A stretch of 64,000 nucleotides of DNA from Bacteroidota bacterium (GCA_023251455.1 JAHEYT010000031.1:1-64000), one strand, 5' to 3'; shown: positions 34,674-45,066, counted from the stretch's first letter. Notes: generated by a model not told the origin, from the letters alone. A program made the numbers and translations.

Positions 34674-37268
34674 TTATTTATTGAGATATTTGGCAACGGT
34701 TGACAGCACATCGTCCATTCTGATAGGTTTAACCAAAACCTCATTACAACCTGAATCAAGACATTTTTGTGTGTCTTCGGCCATGGCATACGCAGTTTGT
34801 GCTATGATCGGCAACGACTGATTGGTCATCCTGATTTGACTTGTGGCTTCATACCCGTTAATTTCTGGTAATTGAATATCCATCAGTATCAGGTCAATTT
34901 TTGAACTGTTGTACATCTTCAGAACATCAATTCCGTCTTTCGCCCAAACCACATTTGCTCCTGTTTTTTGAAGTATGCTGTACAGGTATTCGTAGTTGTA
35001 TGGCGTGTCTTCAGCAATCATAATCGTATAGTTACTGAAGTTATATCTTGATGGAGTTGCCGGTTTCACAGCAGCCCTAACCATAGGTATTTTTATTTTA
35101 TCATACGGAAGCGTTAAAAAGAAAATGCTTCCTTCACCTTCAACCGATTTGACATTAATATCGCCACCCAGCAATGCTGCCAGGTCTTTACATATCGATA
35201 ATCCGAGACCGGAGCCGGGAGAATCGGAACCTATTGTTTCTTCGGTTTGGGTAAATCGCCTGAAGATGTTTCTAATCCGGCTTTGAGGTATTCCTGATCC
35301 AGTGTCGGAGACGAAAAAACGTAATTTGTTGTCGTTTATGATGGTATATCCAATTTCAATATGTCCTCTTTCTGTGTGTTTTAATGCATTTATATACAGA
35401 TTGTTGAGTATTTGTTTGAGACGGTAAGGGTCGGTGAAAATTACATCGTGATGCGCTTCTTCCGGAATTTGGAAAATAAGTTCGAGATTTTGAGTTTCTT
35501 TCTTTCTCAGAAAATTGCTATAGGTCATTTCAAGTTCCGAAAATAAATCGCCAAGCGAACAGGCTTCTTTTTTTATTTTCAATTCGTTGGCTTCAATCTT
35601 TGCAATGTCGATAATGTCGTCAATTAACCTAAGTAAGGACTGGCTGTTTTCTTCAATGATTCCGGAATATTTGTATCTTTTATGTGATGGTAGATTCTCA
35701 TTTTTAATGAGTTCGCTAAATCCGATGATCGTATTGATTGGAGTCCTGATCTCGTGGCTCATGTTGGCCAGAAAAAGATTCTTATAGTTGTTTGCAATTT
35801 CAGCATCCTGTTTTGCCTTTTTTAAATCTTTCTCTATTTTTTTTAGGTACGAAATATTCTCTGCTATTTTTACATAGTGGGTTATGTTCCCAAAATTGTT
35901 TTTGATTGGTGAGATACTGGCCAGTTCCCAATATAATTCACCGTTCTTTTTCCGGTTTTTAAATTCGCCCTGCCATTCGTTCCCTGAACTGATCGTTTTC
36001 CAAAGCTTTTCATAAAAGCTGGTTGGTTGAAATCCCGATTTAAGGATACTGGTTTTTTTGCCCAGTATTTCCTGATCATTCCATCCTGTTATCTTGCAAA
36101 ATGCGGGATTAAAGAATTCAATATACCCATCTTTGTCGGTGATAACTACCGAAATTGGACTTTGTGTTATTGCCTGATGAAGCTTTTTAAATTCGCTTTC
36201 AGATTTTTTTTCCTCAGTAATATCGCGGTGAGTTCCCAGCATTCGTATTGCTTTCCCATTTTCGTCTCGGAGAGCCGTGGCACGGCTTCTAATCCAGACA
36301 TAATGTCCATTTTTATGTTTTAACCTGAACTCAGCTTCGTAAACACGTAAGTTGCTGTTAAGGAAGTTATTGATGAAAAGAACCATCCTGTCTTTGTCTT
36401 CCGGATGAAGTAATTCTTCCCATATCGAATAATTATCAGGAATTTCATCAGGATAATAACCCAAAATTGATTTCCACTTTCTCGAATAAAATGTTTTTCC
36501 GGTGCCTACCACGTAATCCCAAATCCCCAGATCGGCAGCTTCTATGGCCATTTCATAACGTTGTTCGCTTTCAAGGAGCTTTTCCTCAATAATTTTATGA
36601 CGGCTAATGTTTTTTAAGATAATTAAAACTGATTGTTGTTGGCTGGCAGGATCTGTTTCCGGAACCATTAACAAATTCCACCACACTCTTTTTTGATCTT
36701 TCAATATCAGAATATCTTCTTCTTTTTGCCGTTGTTGTTGAAAAACTGAGGCAATCAGGGTTGAGATATGTGGAGTGTTTTCTCCGAATAGCTGCGTTTC
36801 TTCAAGTGTTTTTCCAGCAACAATGGAAGCTTTTTCTCTAAATTTGACTGTGAAATTTTTGGAAACATATACAACCTGCATATCTGTATTTATCCTGATC
36901 AAAACTTCTTTGAGTTTTTCAGGCAGAGTTTGGTCTATTAATTTATCTTCCAGCTTGTCTTCCTCGAAGCTAATAAGTGTTAATCCGGAACTAAGAGGTG
37001 TAACTGAGATGGATAGAGTACTGTTCTTGCGGTTAAATGATAGATGACTGATAATCCTTGCCTTTATAGCTGCAAGAACTTCATTTTCAATGAAGAAACG
37101 GATGTTTTTTTTAAGATTTTCTGTAATTTGAATAAAATTCCCATTTAAATCTAAATGCTCTTTTCTGAGAATTTGGTTAATCTGCCCTGAAAACTCTTCA
37201 ATCTGAAGATTTTCATTGAGCATTATATACCCCGAAAAGTATTCTGTATGGTTGTTTGAAAGAAACAT
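34674..37268 (-). CDS. Multi-PAS hybrid histidine kinase
   Basis: This 864-residue cytoplasmic sensor kinase has several PAS domains (about 20-480, including EITGWND-type and QRYEMAIEAADLGIWDY segments), then HisKA with phosphorylated H505 in FLANMSHEIRTP, a HATPase domain (VSDTGSGIPQ, GSGLGLSICK) and a C-terminal receiver with D797 in LILMDIQLPE and K847. It has no transmembrane segment and no output partner in the window. It is separated by 76 bases from recR, which starts upstream on the same strand's 3' side. Confidence 0.93.
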   Translation of the reverse strand: MFLSNNHTEYFSGYIMLNENLQIEEFSGQINQILRKEHLDLNGNFIQITENLKKNIRFFIENEVLAAIKARIISHLSFNRKNSTLSISVTPLSSGLTLISFEEDKLEDKLIDQTLPEKLKEVLIRINTDMQVVYVSKNFTVKFREKASIVAGKTLEETQLFGENTPHISTLIASVFQQQRQKEEDILILKDQKRVWWNLLMVPETDPASQQQSVLIILKNISRHKIIEEKLLESEQRYEMAIEAADLGIWDYVVGTGKTFYSRKWKSILGYYPDEIPDNYSIWEELLHPEDKDRMVLFINNFLNSNLRVYEAEFRLKHKNGHYVWIRSRATALRDENGKAIRMLGTHRDITEEKKSESEFKKLHQAITQSPISVVITDKDGYIEFFNPAFCKITGWNDQEILGKKTSILKSGFQPTSFYEKLWKTISSGNEWQGEFKNRKKNGELYWELASISPIKNNFGNITHYVKIAENISYLKKIEKDLKKAKQDAEIANNYKNLFLANMSHEIRTPINTIIGFSELIKNENLPSHKRYKYSGIIEENSQSLLRLIDDIIDIAKIEANELKIKKEACSLGDLFSELEMTYSNFLRKKETQNLELIFQIPEEAHHDVIFTDPYRLKQILNNLYINALKHTERGHIEIGYTIINDNKLRFFVSDTGSGIPQSRIRNIFRRFTQTEETIGSDSPGSGLGLSICKDLAALLGGDINVKSVEGEGSIFFLTLPYDKIKIPMVRAAVKPATPSRYNFSNYTIMIAEDTPYNYEYLYSILQKTGANVVWAKDGIDVLKMYNSSKIDLILMDIQLPEINGYEATSQIRMTNQSLPIIAQTAYAMAEDTQKCLDSGCNEVLVKPIRMDDVLSTVAKYLNK

Positions 37269-37432
37269 GGCCTCAATTAGTGTTTATATCCTTTAAATTT
37301 AATGAATAAAGATCAACAAACATAATCATGTTTGTTTTTTTTCTTCTCTTAATGAAAAATGCTTGTGTTTACCTGCTTGCCAGCTGAGTATTTAGCACAA
37401 GTCATAAATTTTGAAAATATGGCAATGGACTG

Positions 37433-39070
37433 CTATGCGTAATACAGAAACCTTTTAATCTTTTGCGTTGGAGTTTTTTCAAAAGGCGCGGTTTGCCAAA
37501 CGACTCGTTGTATCTGCGAAAACTTGTTTAACTGCTCATTCACCTTGTTTTGAATTTCCTTCAAAATGATGCTGGTTTCATCGTTTATGAATGAAGCAGT
37601 TTCTGCTTTAATACTGTTGTATTTTTTTTCGAGTTCTTCCATATTCAGATGTACCAGGGCGACAAGCCTTCCTTTTTGTTCAACGACAAGCGATTCAAGT
37701 ACATATTCCATCCGGTTGATCAGAGATTCGATTTCTTCAGGATAGATATTTTCGCCACTCGATCCAACGATCATATTTTTCATTCGCCCCTTGATGTAAA
37801 GGTTCCCATCTTTGTCAAAACAACCCAAGTCTCCGGTCTTCAACCAACCATCTTCAGTAAAAGTATTTTTGGTAATTTCAGGTTCCTTGTAATAACCCAA
37901 CATTACATTTTCTCCTTTGGCCTGAATTTCTCCTAGCCCTGTTTTTCGATCCGACTGGGCAATTCTGAGCTGGACACCTTCCACTGCTATTCCGGTTGAC
38001 AGGAACCGTGTTTTTCCGACTCCGGCACCGGCAAGCAATGGCGACGATTCGGTCATTCCATAGCCAATGGCCAGCGGGAAACCACCTTCCATCAAAAAAC
38101 GTTCAACGTTATCGTCCAGTTTTGCACCGCCAATACCAAAAAATTTCAATTCGCCACCAAATGTTGCAAAGAGCTTTTTTGCAGCTACCTTGTGTAATAG
38201 TTTTCTCGAAGTTGGAATTTTGTAGAGTATTCGTGTGATAAACTTGCGGTTAATTTCAGGTAGTATTTTTGACTTGTATATTTTTTCGATGATCAACGGA
38301 ACAACCAGCATGATTGTTGGCCTGACTTGTTGTAATGCTGCCAGTAAAACTGTGGCTACAGGTGGTTTCTTCAAGTAATTAACTGTAGCTCCATATTTGA
38401 CGGGAAGAATTAATCCCAAAGTATTTTCGAAGGTGTGCGAAAGCGGCAGAACGGAAAGAAAACGGTCGCCCGGTACAATGTTTTGAATAATCCAGCTTTG
38501 CTGTGCAGTCCACACAATATTTTTGTGGGTCAGCATAACTCCTTTCGATTTTCCAGTAGTTCCCGAGGTGTAAATGATTGAACAGAGGTCTTTTTCTTCG
38601 ACTACAGGGTATTCGAAAAGCTGCTCATTTATATCCTCGAATAAGAGCTGAGCTGTATCTGAAACGATTTGAAAATTCTCAATATTAATGACTGTTAGCC
38701 CTGCTAATACTTCAAGTTTTGGGCGCAATGTTTCTGACACGTATACCACGGACACATCGGCATGTTGAATGATGTTTTTTATTTCATTGGGGTGAAAGTC
38801 AGGAAGAATTGGAACAACGACAGCCCCAAGTATACATGTTGCGAAAAATGCGATGCCCCATTGTGGCATATTCATACTGATTATGGCAACCTTATCCCCT
38901 TTTTTTATTCCAAGCGACTGAAGTTGAAGTGCTGCTTTTTTTACTTCAGTTTCCAGTTGTCTATATGTAAGGTTTTCTTCACCAACAAATATCAACGACT
39001 GATTATTTGCAAAATCCCTATAGCTTGCCTGCAACATAGCAGGAATAGTCAAAACTTCGAGCCTCCTCAT
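37433..39070 (-). CDS. Long-chain acyl-CoA synthetase family (AMP-binding)
   Basis: This 545-residue adenylate-forming enzyme has the P-loop motif IIYTSGTTGKSKGVMLTHKN (about 165-185), GYGMTESSPLL and TGDLGCFDKDGNLYIKGR, followed by a C-terminal domain with ENIYPEEIE. It would activate a fatty acid as an acyl-AMP and transfer it to CoA. The acyl substrate cannot be told. It is transcribed alone, with no other lipid gene adjacent. Confidence 0.9.
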   Translation of the reverse strand: MRRLEVLTIPAMLQASYRDFANNQSLIFVGEENLTYRQLETEVKKAALQLQSLGIKKGDKVAIISMNMPQWGIAFFATCILGAVVVPILPDFHPNEIKNIIQHADVSVVYVSETLRPKLEVLAGLTVINIENFQIVSDTAQLLFEDINEQLFEYPVVEEKDLCSIIYTSGTTGKSKGVMLTHKNIVWTAQQSWIIQNIVPGDRFLSVLPLSHTFENTLGLILPVKYGATVNYLKKPPVATVLLAALQQVRPTIMLVVPLIIEKIYKSKILPEINRKFITRILYKIPTSRKLLHKVAAKKLFATFGGELKFFGIGGAKLDDNVERFLMEGGFPLAIGYGMTESSPLLAGAGVGKTRFLSTGIAVEGVQLRIAQSDRKTGLGEIQAKGENVMLGYYKEPEITKNTFTEDGWLKTGDLGCFDKDGNLYIKGRMKNMIVGSSGENIYPEEIESLINRMEYVLESLVVEQKGRLVALVHLNMEELEKKYNSIKAETASFINDETSIILKEIQNKVNEQLNKFSQIQRVVWQTAPFEKTPTQKIKRFLYYA

Positions 39071-39398
39071 ATTTCAGTATTAAATGGCCGATTGAATAAA
39101 AATCTAACCCATCAAAAATATATAAATGTTCTGTTTGGCATTTAAATTACACCGTGTATTTAGATATTTTGCCTTTAAATGCTGGGAAAAATGAGATTTA
39201 TTCGAATTCTGGAATTGTTTCGTCGGAGTTTTGTCAATCTGCCATAAATCTGTTTTTCATTTAATCGGCGAAAAGTTTATTTAAACATACTCAGGTTTAA
39301 TATGTTCGAATGATCCTCTCATTTAGATTATAAAATTGTAAAATAAATTGTGTTGGATGTTTCAAAAGAGCCGGTAAATGATATAAATTTGAAAGGAA
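39071..39398. other. Intergenic gap with no recognised feature
   Basis: This AT-rich divergent gap should hold promoters for the acyl-CoA synthetase and the HD gene. The only pattern is a small dyad, GTTTA-TT-TAAAC, at 39275-39286. Confidence 0.45.
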
Positions 39399-40049
39399 AT
39401 GAATAAAACTGAAATCATACAAAAGACAGAGCGGTTTATCGAATCTGAGTTTCGTTCGGAAGGAAGCGGACACGACTGGTTTCATGTTGACCGGGTGCGG
39501 AAGATGGCTTTGCGTATTGGGGAGCAGGAAGGTTGCGATTTGTTTATTGTTGAGATGGCGGCTTTGCTTCATGATTTGGATGACTGGAAATTAAATGGAA
39601 CCGAATCGCAAAACGGAAGTAAAACAATGAAATGGCTTGGTATTATTGAACTTGAGGCCGAAATTGCTTTGCATATTCTGAAAATCACAGAGCAAGTCTC
39701 GTTTAAAGGTGCTGGCATAGAAACACCAGTTCAATCTATAGAAGCTGCCGTAGTTCAGGATGCTGATCGTCTTGATGCAATTGGCGCAATTGGAATAGCC
39801 CGCACTTTTACCTATGGTGGACATAAAAGCCGGCTGATCTATGATCCTTCAATATCGCCGGTTATGCACGATGATTTTCAGGAGTATAAAAACAATACTG
39901 CACCCACAATTAATCATTTCTATGAAAAGTTGTTGTTGCTGAAAGATAGAATGAATACCGATACGGCCAGAGCTATTGCAGAACAAAGACACCAGTTTAT
40001 GAACGATTATTTATCCCAATTTTATGAAGAATGGGAGGCAGCACGATGA
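39399..40049 (+). CDS. HD-domain phosphohydrolase
   Basis: This 216-residue HD-domain protein carries HDWFHVDRVRKMALRIG and MAALLHDLDDWK, the metal-binding His and His-Asp of the superfamily, plus VQDADRLDAIGAIGIARTF. This layout matches the YedJ-like group of metal-dependent phosphohydrolases. The substrate is unknown. The stop overlaps the start of the next gene (ATGA). Confidence 0.9.
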   Translation: MNKTEIIQKTERFIESEFRSEGSGHDWFHVDRVRKMALRIGEQEGCDLFIVEMAALLHDLDDWKLNGTESQNGSKTMKWLGIIELEAEIALHILKITEQVSFKGAGIETPVQSIEAAVVQDADRLDAIGAIGIARTFTYGGHKSRLIYDPSISPVMHDDFQEYKNNTAPTINHFYEKLLLLKDRMNTDTARAIAEQRHQFMNDYLSQFYEEWEAAR

Positions 40050-40468
40050 AAAAAACAACAATTACTAATACATCAAGTATGAAAATTGACCACATAGCAA
40101 TTTGGACCCGTGATTTGGAAGGTATGCGCAATTTTTACACGCATTATTTCAATGCCATGTCAGGATCGGGTTACTATAACCATTCCAAAGAGTTTCGATC
40201 TTATTTTCTTTCGTTCGAGGGTGATTGTAGGCTGGAACTGATGGAAATGCCTACTGTAACCAATAATAAAAACGATTATCGGAAACACTATTCAGGCATT
40301 ACTCATTTTGCCTTTAAAGTTGGCTCGCGTGAGCGGGTCGACCAAATTACGGATATGCTCCAGCAGGATGGTTTTGAGATTATCAGTCCCGGAAGGATGA
40401 CAGGCGATGGATATTACGAAAGCGCGGTTTACGATCCGGAGAAAAACAGGATTGAAATTGTCGCCTAA
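40046..40468 (+). CDS. VOC-family (glyoxalase/bleomycin resistance fold) protein
   Basis: This is a 140-residue metal-site protein: the start region KIDHIAIWTRDLEGMRNF, a central LELMEMP, then ITHFAFKVG and a terminal NRIEIVA give the His, Glu, His, Glu set expected for glyoxalase-type metal sites. Substrate is unknown. The ATG at 40046 overlaps the HD stop as ATGA and has GGGAGG 7 bases before it; a later ATG at 40079 is also possible. It forms an operon with the HD gene. Confidence 0.85.
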   Translation: MKKTTITNTSSMKIDHIAIWTRDLEGMRNFYTHYFNAMSGSGYYNHSKEFRSYFLSFEGDCRLELMEMPTVTNNKNDYRKHYSGITHFAFKVGSRERVDQITDMLQQDGFEIISPGRMTGDGYYESAVYDPEKNRIEIVA

Positions 40469-40477
40469 TGGGAAAAC

Positions 40478-40521
40478 GTCATTAGTCATTAGTAAATGAT
40501 TATTTCCTAATGACTAATGAC
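40478..40521. terminator. Perfect 15-bp inverted repeat between convergent genes
   Basis: GTCATTAGTCATTAG and its exact complement (40507-40521) enclose 14 bases between the VOC and DUF3109 genes. Its last base lies in the DUF3109 stop codon. There is no T tract, so it may act as a two-way stop or may be a dispersed repeat. Confidence 0.55.
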
Positions 40522-41093
40522 TACTTTCTTCCCGGCATATTTTCGGCAGCGTATTGCAGTTGTTCGTACCATTCCTCGCCGTATTTCCTGATCAAAGGTT
40601 CTTTCAGAAAAACATAAAGAGGTAATTCTGCGCCTTTTCCGCACACACGTCCCGGCTTACAAATGTCGATTTGCTGGTAGTTTACAGCGTCAAATCGCTT
40701 ATACTCGGTAATACGGATCGGGAAAAGATGGCAGGAAACCGGTTTGCGGAAACTAATTTTTCCATCCAGAAAAGCTTTTTCGATACCACATTTCAGGATG
40801 TCATTTTCCTTGTAAGTATAAACGCATTGTTTGTTGTTTTCCAGGGGAGTTACCAAATCGCCATCCAGATCAATCACGGCAAATCCTTGTTTTCCAATCT
40901 CATTCCGATGGGTTTCAGATAAATAAACTTCTATTTCTGAATAACCTTCCTGGATGGCTTTCACTTCTTCAGGAGTAACTGGTGCGCCCGAATCGCCTTC
41001 AACACAACAGGCTCCTTTGCATTTCAGTAAATCACAAAGGAATTTCTTTTCCAGAATATCTAAACTAACAATGGTGCGACCGATTTCGAGCAT
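40521..41093 (-). CDS. DUF3109 family protein
   Basis: This 190-residue protein has a cysteine-rich N-terminal segment, FLCDLLKCKGACCVEG, plus later cysteines (CGIEKAF, CHLFPIRI, CKPGRVCG), a pattern suggesting an iron-sulfur or zinc site as in YkgJ-type proteins. This matches the conserved Bacteroidota family DUF3109. Its role is unknown. It starts 67 bases after the gpmI stop, separated from it by a terminator. Confidence 0.85.
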   Translation of the reverse strand: MLEIGRTIVSLDILEKKFLCDLLKCKGACCVEGDSGAPVTPEEVKAIQEGYSEIEVYLSETHRNEIGKQGFAVIDLDGDLVTPLENNKQCVYTYKENDILKCGIEKAFLDGKISFRKPVSCHLFPIRITEYKRFDAVNYQQIDICKPGRVCGKGAELPLYVFLKEPLIRKYGEEWYEQLQYAAENMPGRK

Positions 41094-41102
41094 AGCAGGT
41101 AA

Positions 41103-41140
41103 AATAAAATCCTGACAGATTCGATGGACCTGTCAGGATT
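41103..41140 (-). terminator. Terminator of gpmI
   Basis: AATCCTGACAG pairs with CTGTCAGGATT (11 bp), followed on the minus strand by TTTTATTTTA. It lies 20 bases after the gpmI stop. Confidence 0.85.
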
Positions 41141-41159
41141 GAATCAAATTTTCGTGAGA

Positions 41160-42692
41160 TTATTTTTCAATCAATACTTTTCCAGTCATTTCAGCCGGAA
41201 CTTCCAGACCCATAATTGACAGCAGGGTAGGAGCAACATCGGCCAGAATGCCGTTATTGATTTTAACGTTTTTATTTTCAGTAATGTAAATGCATGGAAC
41301 AGGGTTCAGTGAATGAGCTGTATTTGCCGATCCATCTTCGTTAACTGCATTGTCCGCATTTCCATGGTCAGCAATGATAATGACTTCGTATCCACCTTTT
41401 TGGGCAGCTTCAACAACGGCTTTCACGCAACTGTCAACAGCAGAAATTGCTTTTACAATGGCTTCGTAAACTCCGGTATGACCAACCATGTCACCGTTTG
41501 CAAAATTCAGGCAAACAAAATCAGCAGTTCCGTTTTCCAATTCAGGAACAATCAGGTCGCGAACCATTGGGGCTGACATTTCAGGCTGAAAATCGTAGGT
41601 CGGAACCTTGGGTGATGGGGCTAAAAGTCTTTTCTCACCAGGGAACTCTTCTTCGCGGCCACCGCTGAAAAAGAACGTAACGTGAGCATATTTTTCAGTT
41701 TCGGCAATACGAATTTGCTTCATTCCGGCTTTCGAAACGATTTCGCCCATCGTGTTATTCAGGTTTGGCTTGTCGAAAATAACATTGACATTTTTGAAAT
41801 CAGCTTTGTAGTTGGTCATGGTGTACCACTGCAAAGGAATGGTCTTCAATCCAAATTCAGGAAGATCTTGCTGCGTAAAAGCAATGGTTGTCTGGCGTAA
41901 ACGGTCGGTGCGGAAATTGAAACAAATGACCACATCGTTTTCCTGAATGGTAGCCAATGGTTTCCCATTTTCGTCAACCATTACGATCGGTTGAAGAAAT
42001 TCGTCGGTAACACCAGCTGTGTATGATTCTTTTACGGTTTTCAACAAGTCGGTCGAAGGGGTTCCTTTTCCTTCGGTGTATAAATCGTAGGCCAATTTAA
42101 ATCGGTCGTAGTTTTTATCGCGGTCCATGCCAAAATAACGGCCAATCAGCGATGCAAATTTACCATTGGTGCCTTCCAGATTTCTCAAATCTTCTTCCAG
42201 AAATCCCAATCCTGAACGTGGATCGGTATCGCGTCCGTCAGTCAATCCGTGGATAAATGTGTTTTTCAAGCCGAAGTCGGTTCCGATCTGGCAAAGCGCA
42301 ACCATGTGATCGCTCAAAGCATGAACCCCGCCAGGGCCAATTAAGCCAATCAGGTGTACGTTTTTGTTATTCTCTTTCGCATAGGTAAATGCTTTCACGA
42401 TTTGTGGTTCGTTCCACAATGTTTTTTCGCGGATGGCTTTGGTGATTTTTACCATATCCTGATAAATCACACGTCCAGCGCCGATGTTGAGGTGACCCAC
42501 TTCCGAATTTCCCATTTGTCCATCGGGCAAACCAACATATTCGCCACAAGTAAGTAATTGTGAATTTGGGTAGTTGGCATTTAGGTAATCCATGAAAGGC
42601 GTTGGAGCTGTTGCAATAATATCGCGTGCGGTACCATCACCAATTCCCCAACCATCAAGTATCATTAAAAGTGCTTTTTTATGAGTTGCCAT
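41160..42692 (-). CDS. gpmI: 2,3-bisphosphoglycerate-independent phosphoglycerate mutase
   Basis: This 510-residue two-metal enzyme interconverts 3- and 2-phosphoglycerate in glycolysis. The N-terminal ILDGWGIGD holds the metal Asp, the phosphoserine nucleophile is S63 in MGNSEVGHLN, and later motifs DHGNADNA and TAHSLNPVPCIYI match the phosphatase-like domain. Length and ending fit the family. It is a monocistronic gene. Confidence 0.97.
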   Translation of the reverse strand: MATHKKALLMILDGWGIGDGTARDIIATAPTPFMDYLNANYPNSQLLTCGEYVGLPDGQMGNSEVGHLNIGAGRVIYQDMVKITKAIREKTLWNEPQIVKAFTYAKENNKNVHLIGLIGPGGVHALSDHMVALCQIGTDFGLKNTFIHGLTDGRDTDPRSGLGFLEEDLRNLEGTNGKFASLIGRYFGMDRDKNYDRFKLAYDLYTEGKGTPSTDLLKTVKESYTAGVTDEFLQPIVMVDENGKPLATIQENDVVICFNFRTDRLRQTTIAFTQQDLPEFGLKTIPLQWYTMTNYKADFKNVNVIFDKPNLNNTMGEIVSKAGMKQIRIAETEKYAHVTFFFSGGREEEFPGEKRLLAPSPKVPTYDFQPEMSAPMVRDLIVPELENGTADFVCLNFANGDMVGHTGVYEAIVKAISAVDSCVKAVVEAAQKGGYEVIIIADHGNADNAVNEDGSANTAHSLNPVPCIYITENKNVKINNGILADVAPTLLSIMGLEVPAEMTGKVLIEK

Positions 42693-43007
42693 AATTTAGA
42701 TTCGTTTTAAATAGTGAACTAATTTGCGACACAAAAGTATCGTTTTTTCTATTGATTTTACCAAGATTGTTTGTCGCTTAAAATGAATTAACAATTTACT
42801 TTTATTCAGGTTGAGTATTTCCATAAATTTTAACAAATGGCCTGAAAATGAATTTCGCGAGCTAATGTCAACATAAATCTGATTTATGGGTTTTATGTAT
42901 TATAATTTGATCGCAAATCAGTTATTTATCTTTTTTTGATCGTCGAAATATGAATTTTTATTTCGTTCAATTGCCTATCTTTAACCTATGAACCTCAATA
43001 TGCTGCT
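42693..43007. other. Intergenic gap with no recognised feature
   Basis: This AT-rich divergent gap between gpmI and the first Wzi-like gene should hold two promoters. I see no repeat, structured element or exact promoter consensus. Confidence 0.45.
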
Positions 43008-44990
43008 ATGAATTTAAAAAGGATTATTTCAGGCGTGTTCGTTTGTTTATTTGTATTCCTGCATCAGGCGAATGGTCAAAATCTTAGCTCTGACCAGATT
43101 GTCACTGAGGCTGATTTATCATCTGATGTGTTCCCCGCTTCGAATGAAAAGTCAGGCAGTTTGGAAAAAGAATCGAATTCAAATCATTCTTTACTAAATG
43201 CTGCTGAAGTTATAACTCAGCAGACTAATGATGTTCCCGATCTTGCCTCACTTCGGTTGAAAAATAAGATCATTCCCCTGAGCAATCCGGTTTATCAGCT
43301 ACTCGATTATTTTGAAACAAAGGGAGAGTTTGGTTTTCTGCCTCAGGCCAAGCCGTATACAAAAGTTTTTATTGCTGAACTTCTGTTACAACTTGTCGCA
43401 AAGGATAATTTGTCGAACCGTGAAAAGCTGTTGGTTCAAAGGCAGCTTGCCGACATTATGCAGGATACCAACGGATTAAAGATTTACAGACAAGCTTCAA
43501 AAAGTAGCTATGCTGTAGCTGGTTTTAGTGCTGAGACATCGGTTCGCAGTGGATTTGGCGATAAAGGAACCTGGTCGACGAGTTTGCTGGGAGAACCATA
43601 TTTATCTGGAGATTTAGGTGAACATCTGACTTTTACTGCCGGAATGGGTTTGGCTATTGAGCGGCTAACTCCTGATATTTTCTACCAGTCGTACACCCGC
43701 GATAAGCAGGTTGTGTTCCCTTACGAAAACGTTGGATATTCCTATTTGCCTTATCAGTTTAATTTCGATACCATGTGGGCGCATGTTTTGGCTTCGAGTA
43801 CATCAGGCGAAGGACAGCCGGTTAAAAAGGATGTTACTGCAGGCATGATCTATCATACTGAACTGAATGGTTCATGGTTCGATGGAGCCATTCAAATGAG
43901 CATCAATAATCAGCGCCGAGCCTGGGGCCACGACCAAAATAATCTGGTTCTTTCGTCTACTGCACGCCGTTTTCCGGGAATTGAACTGAAAATTCAGCCT
44001 GCCAAATGGATACGCTATTCGTATGTGATGGGATCATTATTTTCGTATGCCAGCCAGGATTCTAATTACAGAAGGCAAATTTACGGTTATGATTTAGGTG
44101 ATGTACAAAAGAATTTCACCTACCACCTGATTGAGTTTATGCCAAATCGCTGGTTGCAAATTTCGGCTGGAGGTGGCAATATCTGGTCGAAACGCTTCGA
44201 ACTGGCTTATATGGTGCCATTTGTAATGCCCCATTTCACTCAGATTGATGTGGGCGATAATGATAATTTAACCATGTATTTTGATGTGGCTGCGCTGATT
44301 CCTTCAGTTGGAAAAGTTTGGGGCGGTTTTTTTGTCGATGAATTTGATTTTAAAACTTCCGGAAATTTGATGAAAATGCCTCATAACCGTTATGCCTGGC
44401 AACTTGGCTGGAAATCAAACCTGCTCTCCGGAATTATTCCCGGAACAACTTCGACGCTGAAATATACCCGACTTTCACCTTTTGTTTACACCCATTATCC
44501 GGAAACTGATTTTAATACTTTTGGGAATAGAGCTTTGGATATGACTTATACTCACGATGAATTTAATCTTGGCTTTTATCTCCCGCCTAACTCTTCGGAG
44601 CTGAATTGGAAGCTGGTAAATGTTGCAGTTCCAGATTTGATTTTATCACTTGAAAACAAGCTGATCATACATGGAACCAACGATTTGGCAAGTGACAATA
44701 TTTATCAGATTTACGGTGATGTTTACCGCCAATATTTTGAAGAACCAAACAGAGCCATGGTAAAATATCCGTATGAAAATTTTACAAAAGATGGAATTTA
44801 CGATTGGACTATGATGTCTGAGTTTAAGTTTGACTGGAAACTGCGGAATTCTGGCTTACTGAATTATTACCGTTTGGTTGGAAGTTTGGGGTATGCGAAA
44901 ACAAGCTGGAAAAGCAACGAAAGCCAGGTCGTAGAACCTGAATCCCGAAGCCTGTTCACCGGAAGTATCGGGATTATTGTAGAGATGTAG
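43008..44990 (+). CDS. Wzi-type capsule assembly outer membrane protein
   Basis: This 660-residue secreted protein has a signal peptide (MNLKRIISGVFVCLFVFLHQ, about 1-22), then an unusual Asn/Ser-rich stretch (about 25-85) before the Caps_assemb_Wzi-like region. In that region the N-terminal part reads NPVYQLLDYFETKGEFGFLP, and the long C-terminus has many aromatic, alternating beta strands of a barrel. Wzi binds capsular polysaccharide at the cell surface. It is larger than E. coli Wzi (about 480) but usual for Bacteroidota members. It is the first gene of the polysaccharide region and convergent with fkp. Confidence 0.83.
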   Translation: MNLKRIISGVFVCLFVFLHQANGQNLSSDQIVTEADLSSDVFPASNEKSGSLEKESNSNHSLLNAAEVITQQTNDVPDLASLRLKNKIIPLSNPVYQLLDYFETKGEFGFLPQAKPYTKVFIAELLLQLVAKDNLSNREKLLVQRQLADIMQDTNGLKIYRQASKSSYAVAGFSAETSVRSGFGDKGTWSTSLLGEPYLSGDLGEHLTFTAGMGLAIERLTPDIFYQSYTRDKQVVFPYENVGYSYLPYQFNFDTMWAHVLASSTSGEGQPVKKDVTAGMIYHTELNGSWFDGAIQMSINNQRRAWGHDQNNLVLSSTARRFPGIELKIQPAKWIRYSYVMGSLFSYASQDSNYRRQIYGYDLGDVQKNFTYHLIEFMPNRWLQISAGGGNIWSKRFELAYMVPFVMPHFTQIDVGDNDNLTMYFDVAALIPSVGKVWGGFFVDEFDFKTSGNLMKMPHNRYAWQLGWKSNLLSGIIPGTTSTLKYTRLSPFVYTHYPETDFNTFGNRALDMTYTHDEFNLGFYLPPNSSELNWKLVNVAVPDLILSLENKLIIHGTNDLASDNIYQIYGDVYRQYFEEPNRAMVKYPYENFTKDGIYDWTMMSEFKFDWKLRNSGLLNYYRLVGSLGYAKTSWKSNESQVVEPESRSLFTGSIGIIVEM

Positions 44991-45018
44991 CGGTTCGCTC
45001 TTGATTCGACTAAAAAAG

Positions 45019-45066
45019 AAAACCTCCAATCCGGAAGTCAAACGACAACGGGATTGGAGGTTTTTG
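45019..45066. terminator. Bidirectional terminator between the Wzi-like gene and fkp
   Basis: AAAACCTCCAATCC and GGATTGGAGGTTTT make a 14-bp stem with flanking A and T tracts, so it can end transcripts from both sides. Confidence 0.9.
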
